Below, one piece after another: positions 24,286-35,989 of a stretch of 64,000 nt of DNA. The notes beneath the pieces are model-generated. The model did no database searches. It saw nothing but the letters and a program-made list of their open reading frames with translations, and was not told the origin of the DNA. Numbering within the stretch: position 1 is the stretch's first letter; each line of letters starts with the position of its first letter. Source of the stretch: Ancylostoma caninum (Eukaryota; Nematoda; Chromadorea; Rhabditida; Ancylostomatidae). The stretch spans positions 434,001 through 498,000 of the forward strand of contig JBAJFG010000362.1 in assembly GCA_037903475.1 (NCBI GenBank), read 5' to 3'. The translations under genes and the position numbers were made by a program.

Positions 24286-24292
24286 ATACAGA

Positions 24293-24434
24293 GAACTCCA
24301 AACGTAGACAAGAGTCGAGACCGCGGCGCGGCTCTCTTGGGCAGTCACGGGAGCTCAGCTTAGTGTGCGCCTGCGTCTCTCCCCAAGAGAGCCGTGCCGC
24401 GGTCTCGACTCTTGTCTACGTACGTTTGGAGTTC
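24293..24434. repeat. Hairpin with about 50-bp arms
   Basis: The left arm GAACTCCAAACGTAGACAAG, then AGTCGAGACCGCGGCGCGGC, then TCTCTTGGG is matched by its inverse ending in TACGTTTGGAGTTC at 24434. Two or three mismatches and a short TACG insertion occur in the right arm. The loop is about 40 nt. It sits directly downstream of array C, followed by a CATATACA-rich stretch. Confidence 0.85.
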
Positions 24435-24868
24435 CCTATACATACATATACATGTACATATACATATACATACACGCAGATTCTACGTTATATATGCAGA
24501 TTACCCATTGAATATACCATGATCAGAAAAGCTACAAAAGCTACAGAAGCAAAGAAAACACCTCCAAAAACTCGATGAACCCATACATGCATAAATAAAC
24601 ACACGAAATAAGCACTCCTGTGCTGTTCTCGCAAGGCAAATGGCGTGGGTTACGCGTACACATGCATACTGGAAAAATGTGAGAGCAAACAAAGCGTATC
24701 CACCGACGTTTTAGATCTTTTGTCATTTTCGGTAGAAATGATATCTCCTCCAATTGAAATCAAGAAATTTTTCAACGCTAACGAAAATGATCAAAGTTCA
24801 CCGATGAGTCTTTGCCTAGGAGTGACCATCGAGAACTCTTCTAGGAAAATCACAAGAAATTGATTTAG
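24435..24868. other. Low-complexity stretch and possible exon
   Basis: ACATATACAT-type repeats run at 24438-24475. A frame open to a stop at 24863 reads VSTDVLDLLSFSVEMISPP and looks coding, but its end does not join in phase to the next candidate exon. Confidence 0.25.
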
Positions 24869-25082
24869 TATTGTTGCCGAGAGTAAAGAGAGGGTGGTGA
24901 GGGAATGCATTCCGGTGGGCACTAACAATCATCTGGAATGCATCATGCATCACTCAGGAGCACGCAAAGCATGGCTATGTGTAACCAACAGCAGCAGAGG
25001 AAACAAAACATTGGGTATCCATAGGAAGTGTACACTTCCGGATTTACTCGCAAATACGAGCTTACACCAAAGTAGAATATGA
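24869..25082 (+). CDS. Candidate exon encoding Cys-containing peptide
   Basis: An acceptor-like GATTTAG ends at 24868. The following frame is open for 70 codons to TGA at 25080-25082. The product is basic with four Cys (RECIPVGTNNHLECIMHH, then WLC and RKC) and one NXS-type site. It could be the final exon of a secreted protein. No upstream exon with matching phase was found, and no poly(A) signal was confirmed, so this is tentative. Family not recognised. Confidence 0.3.
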
Positions 25083-25232
25083 ACTTCTTTCGAAGTTTTG
25101 CTAGTGATTGGACAAAGCTATTCGGGGTTTGTCACATTCAGTATCCATGTGTACAGCAAAAAGCTAGTGTAAAATGCAAACATTTTACGCCTACTTAATG
25201 CTGCTCCAAACAACAAAAATTATTACCCACAG

Positions 25233-25475
25233 GATAAGGAATATAGCGATTTAGATTTATTTATGGCTAACAGACAGTCCAACGTGGAGTATTCTAACCG
25301 TGCATTTATTCCACCGTCAATTTCAAGTAAAAAGAACGCTTCTTCCATAAAACAGAGTTTACCCCGAATGTCAACAGAAAAAGCAGTGCAAATAGCTAAA
25401 TTTTTTTACGAAGAAACTTTGATGGAATCTATCCGAAAACATACAAACATACTACAGAGATACTCAAGGATTTGA
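25233..25475 (+). CDS. Candidate terminal exon, 80 residues
   Basis: A good acceptor (TATTACCCACAG) ends at 25232. The frame that starts there in phase 0 is open for 80 codons to TGA at 25473-25475. It begins DKEYSDLDLFMANRQSNVEY and includes a helical charged part, STEKAVQIAKFFYEETLMES. Composition is coding-like and unlike the flanks. An internal ATG could instead serve as a start. I do not recognise the family, and the partner exon is not located. Confidence 0.4.
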   Translation, partial: DKEYSDLDLFMANRQSNVEYSNRAFIPPSISSKKNASSIKQSLPRMSTEKAVQIAKFFYEETLMESIRKHTNILQRYSRI

Positions 25476-25560
25476 TCCTCCTATGTAAATCCTGGTAGTG
25501 CAGCAAAATTCTCTAGATCCTTCTATATAAATCCCAGTAGTGCAGCAAATTTTTCTAGAG
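25474..25560 (+). repeat. Two copies of a 42-bp direct repeat
   Basis: GATCCT..CTAT(G/A)TAAATCC and AGTGCAGCAAA..TTCTCTAGA occur twice with a 42-bp shift (25474 and 25516). They lie immediately after the candidate stop codon. Confidence 0.75.
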
Positions 25561-27290
25561 CGCAGACGTGGGGGGCCAGCACATGATTGCATGCTTTCGT
25601 CATGAGGCTTAATTATAAACAGTGTTCGCGAGGATGTGAAGCTGACGAGACATTCAGCTGATGTTTCGTTACAAGTGCATACATGTAGTGGAAGTCGCGG
25701 TGGGACTAGCCTTTCATTGTTTCTGTTGGATACTGGATTCGAGCTCAAAATGCAGCACTTGAAAATATTGACGCTTTTATGTTGAATCACTCTATGAAAT
25801 CTAGGAAAACTTGTATCTTGCTCTTGATGTAACTGCGCATTTCGCTGCAGCAGCAATGATGCGCAGTTGTTCACCTCAGCGAGAGCAAAATTTGTTAGAA
25901 GGCCTTGAAAATTGTATAAAAAGTGTTCAAGACGATTAGAAGAAAAATTTACAAAAAGCGGATTTTTTTGCCCAACTTTAAATATCAGAACAAAAGGTAT
26001 TGGTAGAAAGTAAGAAGACAAAAGAGCGTGATAAACCTGAAGAATGAGCATCAATGATATATCCGGAAGGTTATCTTAGCGTGAATTAGCCCGTCGAAGA
26101 TCCATTTACTTACTAACGAATCTGCTCGTCCGGCTAACGTCGGACTTCCAGAGGTTCAGACGAATTTTCAACCAACGAATTTATTATTAAACGATTTGAG
26201 GCGCTCTTCTGATTACAACATTGAAATCCAGAAAATTTCGAAGAAAAAACTGAATCAAATGCAAAGCTTCATGTGGAGGAAGCTTCACTCAAGGTAGCGA
26301 TCGAAAGCGCATATGGAGCAACCCCGGAGATGAGCAGAAAGAAGAAAGAAGGAACAGGAATAAGTGTAGAATTCTACTCTCGCACAAGTCAAAGACAATC
26401 TAGCATCTAGCATAATTTTAGTTATTCTCTCAACTAAAATCCCATCATGGAATAACCTGCTTGATATTCATTCAAAAAGAAAAAGCTTTCGTTAGGAGAT
26501 CACACTCAAAAATCTAAACTAACTCGTATTTCCTTCGAAAGCTGAAAGGAAAAGTCTTACGGAATGGAGAAGTCCAAAAACCAAATTCCCCACTTTGTAC
26601 ATAGATGAAAACAAGGCAACAAAAACTCACAATATGAAGAACTCACAATGTGAAGAAAGTGGCTGCTTCGACTCTAAGTGAATTTTGACTGCAGATTCTC
26701 AGTTCTTCCAAAAATCGTTTTAAGCGAGGATAAAGCAAATATCCACACACATCCACATCCAATATGACCTCTGCAGCCAGCTTAACCCACTCAGGTGGAT
26801 ATGCTTTCGTGGATTAGATATTCGTAACTCAGCTCGAACTCGAGATTTTCCCTTAGAATAAAAAGTATTATTATCAGTATTCCCTGCACATTTTAGCAGT
26901 ACAGTGAACTTATGCAAGGAAAGAAGCCCAAATCACGGGAGTCAACGAAATGCGAAAGGTCAATTTTCAGTACACATTGATTCGCATGAATTTTCTAGCC
27001 GAAAACTGGATTCACCGCAAGCTCGATAGGACGTTCTATTAGGCAAAGGTCTGGCCAACACAATATTACAAGGGGATATCCAACGCCCCACTCAGTGAAA
27101 TTTTTCTTGGTAGGATGTGAACCTGTGTAGATTTGCCCGCCCCGCCAGTGGACATGCCCTTCTTCGGCTCACCAGAACTGAGGCATTTTCAACCGAATCT
27201 CAAAGCCAAGCCTAAAGTGGTAACAGGCTAGGCATTTGGTAAATTCTACTAGTGCCCTGGTCTAGCTACTGTCGAACACCTCGAGCAATA
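25560..27290. other. Intergenic DNA
   Basis: A long minus-strand frame (25464-26054, 196 codons) crosses this stretch. It has no splice or poly(A) support, overlaps the 42-bp repeat and has unremarkable composition, so I leave it uncalled. CGTCCGGCTAACGTCGGAC at 26127-26145 matches a word at 17.37 kb. Confidence 0.3.
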
Positions 27291-28048
27291 TTTCATCTAT
27301 CAGAAAAAATCACCTTTTTCTGAGATGACGAGGTTTGTTGAATTTATCCAGATCTCCCTCAGCGAAACAAACAAAACAAAACTCCATTTTAACAAGCAAT
27401 GTCTTCTCATCACTAAAAGTGACCCAATTTTCCGGAAAATTTCGCGACATTATTTTTTAGAGGGATTAAAGTAAATGGTGTTGCAAGTGAAGCACTGACC
27501 GGCGGTGCTTTCGTTCAAAATCCACTTTGCCCATTTTTTGCCACATTTAGCTGCCAAGAAGGCAGAGCGACCAGTGATTTAGTTGCGCCCAACCTAGCTG
27601 CTAACATTTTTATGGACTGTTTCGAAATTCTCGTCCCGCCTCAAAAACTATGCTTTCGTATCTGAGAAGTTTCATGACCATAACCTGGTCAAAGTTGAAA
27701 ATTCCTACCGTTCTGGAAGTGTTTCTCTAGTCACAGCTTCTGCGCGCTTACGACGCGACTACCTGGCCAAATGCAAAGCTAACACCAAATCTGGCTTTTG
27801 TCCCATTAGGGCAAAAAATAGTCTAAAAATCGGGAGAGCACAAAAACCATGTTTTGCCTCATTGTACAATTTCGTCTCCAGAAACCATAAAAAGGGTAAT
27901 TGAGGAGGCCTTTTCAGAGTGCAGATAGACAGGTCTTGCTCTTTGTAATAGTCCAAAGTTTGTCTATTTAGCTTCTGAAATAACGCATTTATGAACTTCC
28001 AGAAATGCATTACTAGGTTGCGGCCATTTTTTATGGGACAACCTAATA
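27290..28048 (-). mobile_element. Tc1/mariner relic, one end preserved
   Basis: Read on the minus strand, the element starts at 28046 with TTAGGTTGTCCCATAAAAAA followed by a second short motif, GGCCGCAACC, and is preceded by TA. Downstream, around 27395-27425, a transposase-like WVTFSDEK can be read (first catalytic Asp context), followed by stops. The other end was not found, so the left boundary is approximate. The terminus differs from the 19.6-kb mariner, so it is a separate family. Confidence 0.6.
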
Positions 28049-28049
28049 T

Positions 28050-29480
28050 ATTGTTATCCAATGAAAAGTTATCCTGAAATGAACCCCTTATGGTAAGGTT
28101 CTATGCATCAAATATCCCAGAGTAGTTCACTCACCAATGCACTGCGCTTGCACCGAATAAGCACATGGATGGACAAACAATACTGGACAGCCAGGTGGAC
28201 AAAAAGAGTCGTAACCAGTTATAGAACTGACATTTTTCCACTCCTAATTGAACGCAGGCACAGGATGCGGGCCTTGAATATCTGAAACGTGGTGCTAAGC
28301 CCACTGGAGAACGTTCTAGTGGAATAAAGGTGCACTATTTCTTATTGACGAACGCGACTTGACGATTTCCGCTTCAGCTGCGCTCCGCTGGCAAAAAAGC
28401 AGTCCCATCGCCCTACATAATCTATTGCCACTAGTTTCTACTGGTACATGATGGATGACTACGGGAGTTGGAATAATAAGAGAGACAAACTACAGACATT
28501 CCCATTAACAAGCTTAAAGTGTCTACTGTACATATATAGCGAAAATGGGAGATGATTAAAGTAGCTGCCACTTTTTTCAGCCATCCCTCTTCGGCCCTCC
28601 TGTTGGGCAAAAATGGGCAGCCAGCTGGCTATCACCTCCAAAGATCTTAAAAACTGTTCGGTGCTCAAGTAGGAGACAGTGACGCCACTGGGCATTTCCC
28701 CAGGTTTCAAAATTCTACAATTTGCTCACATTCAGTATTGGGACCTGTCGGTGGTAGCTTTAAAACATTACGTCAGCAGTCTAGAAAGCCAGAGAAACCA
28801 GAATCATTCAGAATCATTTTCGCCTTTCGTTTTATGATCTGACATAGGCCGGCCCTGCAGACGGATATCAAAGAATTGAAAAGCTTGCGGAGAAGTTACG
28901 GGGACACCGCACAAACATTTATCGAATAGAAAAACAATTGACCAACAGAGTCATGAAATTAAACAAGTTAGTGTGGCAGACAAGATAATTCAATCGTCAG
29001 AATGGTGCCCTAATAGAGCAATGGTGACCTGATAATTTTCGCGCTATTTCAAGGCAACGCCACTAATGTTACATTCTTTGCTTTGGATTAGTAAAAAAAA
29101 AACCAGTAACCAGACTATCCTCCGCAACCAGCTGCAGACTCCGATTGCGGGTTCCTTCCTAGAGCTATGATTCATGAACGCCTTACCGAGCAAAACCAGG
29201 CTAGCAAATATCATTACGCAGTCTATACCGTAATTATTGATACCAGAAATGAATGTGTAGTCTTAGCGGTTGCTTGCGAAACAAAAGAGATGCCTACATG
29301 TGTTTGACTACGGGAATTTCCCACGCCACCGATCAATAGGAATCCATTAAGGAGCTCGCAGATTGAAACCGTTTCTCAAAGAAAAAAGACCAAATTAGAG
29401 ATAAGAGCTGGAGAATATGAATGTGAAAAGATAAAACGGTGGGTAGTATATGTACCTAAAACGGTGGTCAATATATGTAG
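28050..29480. other. Intergenic DNA with dispersed repeat
   Basis: Around 29160-29210 the words GATTCATGAACGC and CCAGGCTAGCAAA match the block at 8.82 kb on the other strand. Short frames only; no gene supported. Confidence 0.35.
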
Positions 29481-29482
29481 TT

Positions 29483-29839
29483 GGGACCGAATAAAAACCG
29501 AATAATTTCGTTACTTTAAATAACGATTTAGGAAACAGTTTCAACATCCAGACATTCGAGAATATGAAAGCCCTGAAACTCTTCTTCTCTCTCATACCGC
29601 ACTTCATTGGTCTCTAATGTTGAAACATTGGATATTTCCATTTATTCGAATATTCGATGGCAAAAATATTCGATTCCGAACAAATAGAAATTTCGAACGT
29701 TCCAACATCGGAGTCCAATACAGTGCTGTACGTAAGAGATGAAGAGGTTTATTGCTTTCTCATCCTCGATCTAAACCTGTAAAATGTTTTCCAAATTGTA
29801 AATTAAAGTAACAAAATTATTCGGTTTTAATTCGGTCCC
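29483..29839. mobile_element. 357-bp foldback MITE
   Basis: The left end GGGACCGAATAAAAACCGAA, then TAATTTCGTTACTTTAAAT is matched by the inverse of the right end, GGGACCGAATTAAAACCGAA, then TAATTTTGTTACTTTAATT. Pairing continues more weakly for about 25 bp inward. It has no coding capacity. No clear target duplication, so family is undetermined. Confidence 0.75.
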
Positions 29840-30060
29840 TAGTAGACGGGTTCAGCACTAGTCAAGTTCCCAAAATGGATTTGACGAACGTAAACCTCAT
29901 TCTACTCAATTTCATTATCTACAGCTGTGTTTGCTATGATTCATTTTTTTTCCTGATATGATTCATTGCTGCCAAAGCATCTCCTACTATAGTTGTCATT
30001 TACGAATCGGTATACTGTAATCGGTATACTTCATGAAATTTAATCGTTCTTAGTGGAGAG

Positions 30061-30112
<52 letters not shown>

Positions 30113-31690
30113 GACCTCTATTACGTTAGAGAAACTACTACTAGTCGAAATGATTGTGTGAACCGGACTAGGCGACCCATTCCACTATCGTCTCCTCGCA
30201 CAGTATTCACCGAACCAGCACATATCTCGGATATTCGGACCAGATACTTGAGTGCAAGACTCTTAGTGACCATTAACAACACTTATCAGCTTATTTCCTA
30301 CGGCACTAATCAGCTGATCAGCATATACGTCTTTGCCACACCTCGCCGGAAAATAGAAAAACATGAAAACATGTGAAGTCAAATAACAGACCTTCAAAGT
30401 GATCAAAAAAAATGCAAGCGATTCCCGTTCATTTCAAGTAGAACGTTCCAACCGAAAAAGTTTCACATATGTGTGCTCTATTCTGGTAAACTTCATCATG
30501 CTCTATTCCTGGTAAACCTAGTAATTGATTAACTTTAGATATAAAAAGGCAATTCGTAGGCGAAGCACTGCTATCTAGAAAGAAAACTCTGCAGTTATCC
30601 TCAAAAAAAACTATATCATCTACCCATGTAAGAACTGGTTCTAAGCCACCTCATTCCAAGAGTTTTTGAGTTGCTTCATTGAGACACATTAAACTAGCAA
30701 AGCATCACCAGTTCGAGTATCGGCGAAAGCCCGGGAGAGGAAGGTAAGGAGTGTACCTACTTAGACATGGAAAAACGATGCCCACGAAAATGCCTAACTG
30801 AAGATTTGAAATCAACTTTAGAGTAATAAAAATAAATAACATTGAATGTTTCAGTGTTCTCTTACATATTCAATCACTGTATCAAAAGAAATTTAAAAAG
30901 AGACTGACGCATGACAAAGAAGTGGCAAACAATCGAGCGAGCCTTCGTGTGAGGCAGTGAGAGACAGCAATGAGTTTCCAATACGACACGCCACCAGTTA
31001 TGAATTGATGGGCTAGTCATGCCATTGCTCAAATCCCCGGAGTGTACTTTAAAAGACCGGCTTAGTAGCAAATTTTGAACGCGGCGAACAAATGAGCTTA
31101 AATAAGGAAGCAAGGGCGATTTAAGATTAAGAGATTTAAGAGCAGAAGCGGCAAAGCTAACGAGAAATATAAACATTTAGTGACAGCAGGATGCTCCTAT
31201 GTAATACAAATTATTAAAATTAAGATTGTTGGGTAGATGTGAACAAAACTTCGCTGCCCAAGGCCTTGTCCTTTTTTTACTGGAATGTTGTTGAACGATA
31301 GCATGTTACACATTGTGTGCTAGATAGGTGCCAAACAGCCTTTTTTTCGCAAGACTCGCATATTATTAGGCATCTTAGACTAGGCGTGTTCGTACGTTGT
31401 GCGCTCGACTGTAGGCAGAATAAGGATACGGACAAGTGCGAGCAAAGATAATCTACATGTCCATCTTTACGCAACTGGCCTCATCAATGGGAAGAAAAAC
31501 ATGTATGCCAAAATAATGAGGGATTAAACTCCTACCCCAGAGATCTTCGGATGGCTGAGATTCATCATCCTTTGTGCACAAATCGAATCCCTACAAACGA
31601 CTGGATTCTTTCGCAGTTCCCCTCTCTTTGGCTGCTTTGCAGAGCTCGAGGGAATTATTGAGCGTTTTCTGCAGCACCCCTGGCACAATG
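29840..31690. other. Intergenic DNA
   Basis: Includes the GA microsatellite listed separately. A minus-strand frame (30874-31176) starts with a hydrophobic MFIFLVSFAASALKSLNL that could be a signal peptide, but no splice sites support it. Confidence 0.3.
30066..30109 (+). repeat. (GA)n microsatellite
   Basis: About 22 uninterrupted GA dinucleotides. Confidence 0.95.
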
Positions 31691-31961
31691 CCAGAAATCC
31701 GTCGCCCCGAAAGACATCGATGTAACGTGAGCATTCTCTGAGTGCTTGCACTTTAGAAACGAGGCAAAACGAATTGCTGGAGAGAGAGGGATTCCGATAT
31801 CCTAGGGAGAGCTCAGGAAAATGTCTGGAGTGTCGCGGACCAGGGCAGCGAATGAGAAAAAACACAACGAAAGAAATGATTGACAAAAAGGAGTCGCTGC
31901 ATACCGCGTTTCACAATGGGCAACGGCGTTATCGACCCAAAATGACCTTGAAGCGGTTCAG
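31690..31961 (+). pseudogene. Possible retrotransposon gag zinc-knuckle remnant
   Basis: In one frame interrupted by a stop, the sequence reads EHSLSACTLETRQNELLERE, then GKCLECRGPGQRMRKN. This resembles the tandem zinc-knuckle region of Gag proteins of BEL/Pao-type retrotransposons (H..C.LE.R...L...G.C..C...GH). The second knuckle lacks the canonical His and final Cys. No reverse transcriptase or LTR is visible nearby. The assignment rests on motif likeness only. Confidence 0.25.
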
Positions 31962-32859
31962 CTGACACTGTGGTCCGGTCGTACGCACATCAATTGCACT
32001 GTCAATATTAAAATCGTAACCGATGTAACCGCAGAACAGATGTTTTGCTCGACGGCTATTCTTGGAATTTCAGTTCTTGATGAGGTTAAACGGAGAGGAT
32101 TAAACATGAGCCAATAACACCCTTATAATCAGCAAAGAAGGAAAAGTACCAAAGCTAAGGGAAGAGGTATAAAAAGAAATAGCACACAACCCAGTAACTA
32201 CCGCGCGCTTTCCTAATTGTTGGGAGAGCGCGGTAATCGCTGGGTTAGATGAACCTGTACGGAGCAAACAACTTAAATGTAGTTGTAAATCACAAAAAAA
32301 ATAAAGGGCTGATTGCAATACACTTGCATGAAAAAAAGTGACAATACGAAGAAGAAACATGTATGTGATAGTAGAAATCAAAAACCAAGAATTCGTCGAA
32401 ATTTTAGTGCCGGTTTGTACGCAATTGGCGAAGATCGAACCAGATAAATATTAGAGATTCAGCAAGCAGCACATAGTGAAACAGAAATTACAGGAAAAGC
32501 CAACCAATAAAAAAGTGATTAATAAAATGACTCAAAAGAGAAAAATGTGAGATGAAAAGTGTGTGCATTTGAAAACACCGAGGCAATCTCATTTCACTAC
32601 CTTCCCCCGTTGAATATGACAATTAGTGAGCGTATGATTATGTAAATGACATGTAATTATACGAAAACACAACACATTAGTCACTTTAAACGAGTACTTA
32701 TCAGCTGTCCACGTACCGGCTGTCATCACAGTAAAGGAAAAATACATGCAATTTGAAGGAAACCAGCAGAGGAAAAAACGATCTTAAGCAAGTGTATGAA
32801 GTCACACTAGATACTTCAATATTCAAAAAATCCAACAAAATCACGCTACAAATAGAAAT
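31962..32859. other. Intergenic DNA
   Basis: Contains the hairpin at 32188-32246. No supported gene. Confidence 0.35.
32188..32246. repeat. Short hairpin, about 25-bp arms
   Basis: AACCCAGTAACTACCGCGCG plus CTTTCC pairs with GGAGAGCGCGGTAATCGC plus TGGGTT. There are two or three mismatches and a loop of about 9 nt. Confidence 0.8.
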
Positions 32860-33180
32860 ATGGCAGAAGGAAGCCGAAAAAGCAACTCCAGGAAGTATCG
32901 ATTTCAAAAATCGCAATTCAATGTGCCGGGCGCAGCTACGGAGCCAGCGCTGTATTCAACGCATAATCGTGAAAACCGAGGATCTTCTCGCATAACGTCG
33001 GTTTTAAAAGGAATAAAAAGAATCGGCGATGGATCAGCGATAACAGACGGTGGTTATAGTGAATTAAATTTGCATTTATCCATAAATTTATCGCTTTCTA
33101 CCGCCTCGATCACAATGATCACCATAGAAATGTGGGAAGTCCCTGAGCTGATTATCGGCTTGGAGGAAAGCCAGGCAATT
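32860..33180 (+). CDS. Candidate exon, 107 residues, ends at a GTAAGG donor
   Basis: The frame is open from an ATG at 32860 to a donor at 33181 (ATT|GTAAGG), in phase 0. The product is Ser/Arg-rich at first, then contains hydrophobic alternating residues (HLSINLSLSTASITMITI). A second frame over 32753-32995 is also open and coding-like, which weakens the call. The next exon was not found. Family unknown. Confidence 0.3.
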
Positions 33181-33482
33181 GTAAGGTGATTACGTGACGT
33201 CTTTCACCCACAACTTAACCTGCGATAAGAGAATTGCTGATAGGACGAGGTAAAGAAGATAGAGACGTTGTAGCGACGAAAAATCGCCTAAAGTAGCTTG
33301 AACTTTCGAGTCTCAACAATGCTGAACTACTAGAAAAAAAAAGTAATGAGAGCTACAAGATGGGCGAACTTTCAAACATGACGTGGTGTTACACCAATAA
33401 ATTGTTGGGGAACATGTCCACATATTATGTGTAAGCATAAGAATAAAAAGTTCATTTTAAGCCTCCGAAATTCAGGCTTAAA

Positions 33483-33608
33483 TTATGCTCTGCTCAGTGC
33501 TTGATCATAGAAGTCAGCAAGTTTCGACTGTTTATCGCTGACGCCTTGGAAATTTGTAAATGGGTTGCTCCCAAAATGCAAGGCTTTCGAAACTGACCGC
33601 AAACAAGC
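33483..33608 (-). CDS. Candidate terminal exon of a minus-strand gene
   Basis: On the minus strand a strong acceptor (CTGTTTTTTTTTAAACAG) is followed in phase 0 by 41 codons and a TAA. The product begins ACLRSVSKALHFGSNPFTNF and ends in a helical SKLADFYDQALSRA. The polypyrimidine acceptor and clean frame make this one of the better single-exon calls in the left half of the window. Upstream exons should lie at higher coordinates, but none was identified with confidence. Family not recognised. Confidence 0.45.
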   Translation of the reverse strand, partial: ACLRSVSKALHFGSNPFTNFQGVSDKQSKLADFYDQALSRA

Positions 33609-33609
33609 C

Positions 33610-35985
33610 TGTTTAAAAAAAAACAGGAGCTGAATGAAAAAAAGGATAGAAGAAAGGTGAGAATGAAGTAGAAATGGAAAAACTAGAACCATGAACGACG
33701 CCACCGCTTGAAAAATGACAAAACTACTAATGACATTTTCCAGATAATTCTAACGGAACATTGTCACGTATAGTCACGAAAGAAACACGTCCAAACCAGT
33801 CCCAACCGGTCAATTCACAGCGAATGTTGGTGAACATTAGGCTGAGTGCCCAAACGACACGAAACCTCAAAGAAAACTCGCACGAAACGAATTCGTCCCA
33901 GAAGTCGATGGAGTCGACGTATAAGCCGGTAGTCATAGTAAAAAGGAAAACTGGCGATGCTATTTCCGGCGGCCGCTGCGCGCGCCCCGCGCGTTCCGGC
34001 TGCCAATATTCGCCGAATCGAACCGACCAAACGTGTTGGGCAGCAGTTGAATGGACTAGCCGCGTAATGAATACACTGCACTGGCGATTAGGCGGTAATG
34101 GTGTCTTGGAATCCGAGAAACCCTGCAATTGAGATAGTTCTTGGGTTAGAAGGCGAGTCTTGCATACATTTCTAACGTTTCTCCACGGAAGAATCGCCGA
34201 GAAAAGATTCGCATTTTCCACATTCCTCGCCAAATACCACCCAGGGGCTTGGCTGATATATCAGACGAGGTGCGAGATAAAACGTATAAAAGCATAGAAC
34301 GCATAGACGTGGCTCGTTCGCTAATCAAATCCGGCTTTAGCTATGGATTTTGGATTGCCAGTTCAATGTACTCCTTGTTATTTCCACAACAGCTCTGTTG
34401 GCTATTTTTATTAGTCATATCTCTGATTGAGAAGACTCAGCTGCACTTCTATTAATTCCTTCTTGCGTATTTGCTTACTCTACATATGAACCGTATTCGA
34501 GAACATGCTCGTTGGGGAGGGACGGGATCGGAAATACTTTCAAGTATTGGATCCGTTCCAAACAGTGCTCGTACAATTGTTTATATGTACATACATGTCT
34601 TCAATCCCTTATGGGTCTCCCGCGTATGCACGAAATGTTAGACCATCTGGGCTTCTCTTGTATGTTCACGAGGCGATAGGATCTCGTGGGATATGGGATG
34701 CTCGTCCCCTATGCTGGGTGCGGGATCACGATGGATCAGGCTAGTCATCTAATTATCCATAAGTTCCATGTTTCTTACATGAAAATGTGTCGGCTCCAGA
34801 TCCGTTGCCTGGACTTAATTGGCTAGGTAACGCGTTGATCCCCTACTCAGCGTGCGGGATTTGCACCCCCTGCCTCCACAACATCTTCTTGTCACGAGAA
34901 CATATAAGAGAAGCGCAGATGGACCAACAGTTTCTGGATGTGTACGCGATCCATAATGAATTCAATATGTGGACAATCGTACGAGCACTGTTGCGACGGC
35001 TTCAACACTTGGCAGTATTTCTGATCCCCCCCCTCCCCCCCCCCCTACCGGGTTTTTTTCTCATACGGCCCTCTAGAACATCCGGGCTGGGATAGGAGTG
35101 AATATTGGTGCATTCCCAGAATGGAGATACAAGCTGTAGATGAAGGCTCGAAGGAGCTGGGCAAATACCCAAGAAACAAAGTCACGTTCCTTCTCTGCGA
35201 CCTGCAGTATTTGTGCTAAACAGGAGATAATGTGGAAGTGGAAGATGCCCATCAGAAGGACATCTTTAAATTGTTTTCTGAAAACTCCCTCTAGAAGGTC
35301 GGTTTTGTGTGTAGTAATTGAGAAGGTAAAAACTACGTATCTCTACTCCTTGATTGAACTACTTTGTTTTTTTTTTCTTAAAGAACAAGTACGAATTGAT
35401 TACCACCCTCACTTTTTTTACGAGCAGAATACAGTGGGATACAATCTATTAAACAAAGCGCCGTAAGGGGGCTAGAGCGGTTAGAGATACGGGGCGGCAC
35501 TCATAGACACCGCAATCTTGAGGCGCAGACTGTGTGGCGAAATGGCCGATTTCCATGGACGCAGACACGTTCGCTTCGGGACCCGCAATTTCGTCACTGC
35601 TGGCTCTCCCGCATGCACGGGATGGTGATTTCATCACCTTTGCTGGCGGTCTCGCCGCATAGGAGTGAGGGAGTGTTTACAACTTTCAAGCAGTTTAGCA
35701 TACGGAACAGGAAGATCCCCCTTCCACAGTTGCGGCGGTCCTGCCACCAACAGTGCAACGATGAGCGGGTTCTTTGGAAACTCTACAACGTCTCGGATAC
35801 AGGGTGGTGCTCGCAGTCATGCCGTCGGCCCATTTGGGGATGCATCTGCCGCATCCCCCCACCCCTGAGGTCTCGAAGCGATTGTGCAGTTACGGTGTCC
35901 GATGTTTTCGAGAAAACTTGTGCGCCAACGCAGAGTAAAGGCCTCAACATATCAAGGCATGACATTGTGTAACCAGTCAACAATA
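33610..35985. other. Region with overlapping open frames, no firm gene
   Basis: A candidate plus-strand exon starts at 34245 after CCACCCAG and reads LADISDEVRDKTYKSIERID in phase 1, but its end is unclear. Frames at 33727-34233 are open on both strands. At 35532-35972 three frames are open in a GC-richer stretch. C-rich tracts lie at about 35028-35047. I could not assemble a spliced gene from these. Confidence 0.25.
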
Positions 35986-35989
35986 TACG

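Noticed and set aside
25464..26054. 196-codon minus-strand frame
   Set aside because: It overlaps a 42-bp direct repeat and has no splice sites, poly(A) signal or domain-like sequence. The frame length is only moderately unusual.
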